NCBI GenBank assembly: GCA_001593875.1
Contig: LUCA01000044.1
Span: 1 to 6,253, forward strand
DNA from: Candidatus Bathyarchaeota archaeon B23
GTDB taxonomy: Archaea > Thermoproteota > Bathyarchaeia > TCS64 > B23
Direction: 5' to 3'
DNA: 6,253 nucleotides
The translations under genes were made by a program, and so were the position numbers. The first letter of the stretch is position 1; each line of letters opens with the position of its first letter. The notes beneath the pieces were generated by a model. It searched no databases, was not told the DNA's origin, and saw only the letters and a program-made list of their open reading frames with translations. Positions 5,653-6,253 of the stretch are shown in pieces.

Positions 5653-6253
5653 GCATGGAGATGGAGGCAAAGCTGATAGACCACGTCATAGAGAGGAGGA
5701 GGAGAATCCTGGAGGAGGCTGAGGCCGAGGCGAAGCGCATCGTGGAGAGAGCCGAGGCTGAGGCCCAGAAGATAAGGGAGGAGGCAGAGAGAGATGTCCG
5801 GAGGATCATCAGCTCCGAGCTGAGGGCCGTGAGGGACAGGATCGTGGGGGAGGCGGAGCTGAAGGGTAGGAGGATGCTGATGGAGGCCCGTGAGGTGGCC
5901 ATCTCCAAAGCCTTCGAGGAGGCAAGGAGACGCCTAGAGTTCATCGCCAGGGGCGAGGGCCCCGTAGACTACGGCGAGGTCCTGGTGAAGCTCATCGGGG
6001 AGGCCGTCGCCCAGATCGGCGGGGAGAGGTTTATAGTCTCCGCCAATGAGAGGGATATAGGATATCTGAGGGGGCACCTCAGCGAGGTGGAGGAGAGATT
6101 GAGGGAGAGCTATGGAGAGGTAAGCCTGGAGGTGAGGGCTACACCCATAAGCTGTATAGGGGGGGTGGTGGTGAGCGATCCCGAGGGGGGCAAGGTCTAC
6201 TACAACACCCTCGACGGGAGACTTCAAGCGGCGGAGCGCCGCCTGAGGGCTGA
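5649..6253 (+). CDS. atpE: A-type ATP synthase subunit E (peripheral stalk), 3'-partial
   Basis: The frame is open from ATG 5649 to the end of the window, showing 201 residues. It begins MSMEMEAKLIDHVIERRRRI and stops mid-codon after LQAAERRLRA, probably a few residues to a dozen short of the natural end. Residues 1 to about 98 form a long charged helix with isoleucines at 20, 31, 42 and 53, an 11-residue spacing. Residues about 105-201 form the mixed alpha/beta head domain that binds the top of subunit B, including RFIVSANERDI (125-135) and CIGGVVVSDPEGGKVYYNTL (169-188), the family hallmark. Subunit E pairs with subunit H in the stator stalk on the cytoplasmic side. Its ATG overlaps the atpH stop (ATGA). 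Catalytic subunits A and B would be expected next, but lie outside the window. Confidence 0.92.
   Translation, partial: MSMEMEAKLIDHVIERRRRILEEAEAEAKRIVERAEAEAQKIREEAERDVRRIISSELRAVRDRIVGEAELKGRRMLMEAREVAISKAFEEARRRLEFIARGEGPVDYGEVLVKLIGEAVAQIGGERFIVSANERDIGYLRGHLSEVEERLRESYGEVSLEVRATPISCIGGVVVSDPEGGKVYYNTLDGRLQAAERRLRA

Noticed and set aside
5277..5944. Ser/Ala-rich minus-strand frames opposite atpH and atpE
   Set aside because: They are reverse reads of GAG/GCC/AGG-rich coiled-coil codons; no start signal or homology pattern is visible.

Overview
The window reads as part of an archaeal chromosome. The evidence is an A-type (archaeal/vacuolar-like) ATP synthase gene run at the right end, TATA-box promoters rather than bacterial -35/-10 pairs, strong GGAGGTG ribosome sites inside operons next to a leaderless-looking first gene, and heavy use of AGG (Arg) and ATA (Ile) codons in GC-rich DNA (around 60% by eye). 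A lineage of the TACK superphylum, such as a Bathyarchaeia-like archaeon, is a reasonable guess but cannot be proved from this sequence alone.

Layout, all on the + strand. Positions 1-1046 hold the C-terminal two thirds of a NuoN/FpoN-type antiporter-like subunit. Positions 1047-1110 are a short gap with a likely promoter and a Shine-Dalgarno site. Positions 1111-3372 encode an enlarged NuoL/FpoL-type subunit (753 residues) with two histidine clusters and a long C-terminal lateral-helix region. Positions 3421-4920 encode a NuoM/FpoM-type subunit. The gap 4921-4999 ends one transcription unit and starts the next: it carries a direct repeat, a G5/C5 hairpin, a T-run and a TATA-like box. From 5000 come three A-type ATPase genes with overlapping ends: subunit F (5000-5314), subunit H (5314-5652) and subunit E (5649 to the window end, cut just short of its stop). 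There is no gene-free stretch longer than about 80 bases, and I see no RNA gene, mobile element, CRISPR array or minus-strand gene.

Function: the three large membrane proteins are the ion-pumping arm of a complex I-like oxidoreductase (Nuo/Fpo family). The next operon builds the peripheral stalk (E and H) and part of the central stalk (F) of the ATP synthase that would use the ion gradient. The window therefore joins a gradient maker and a gradient user head to tail. The core genes are conventional. The points that deserve a second look are the replaced charged residues in the N and M subunits, the histidine clusters and long tail of the L subunit, the compact terminator/promoter junction with its direct repeat, the N-L-M gene order and the F-first ATPase gene order, and the 11-residue periodicity of the stalk subunits. 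I do not see convincing evidence of a wholly new system.
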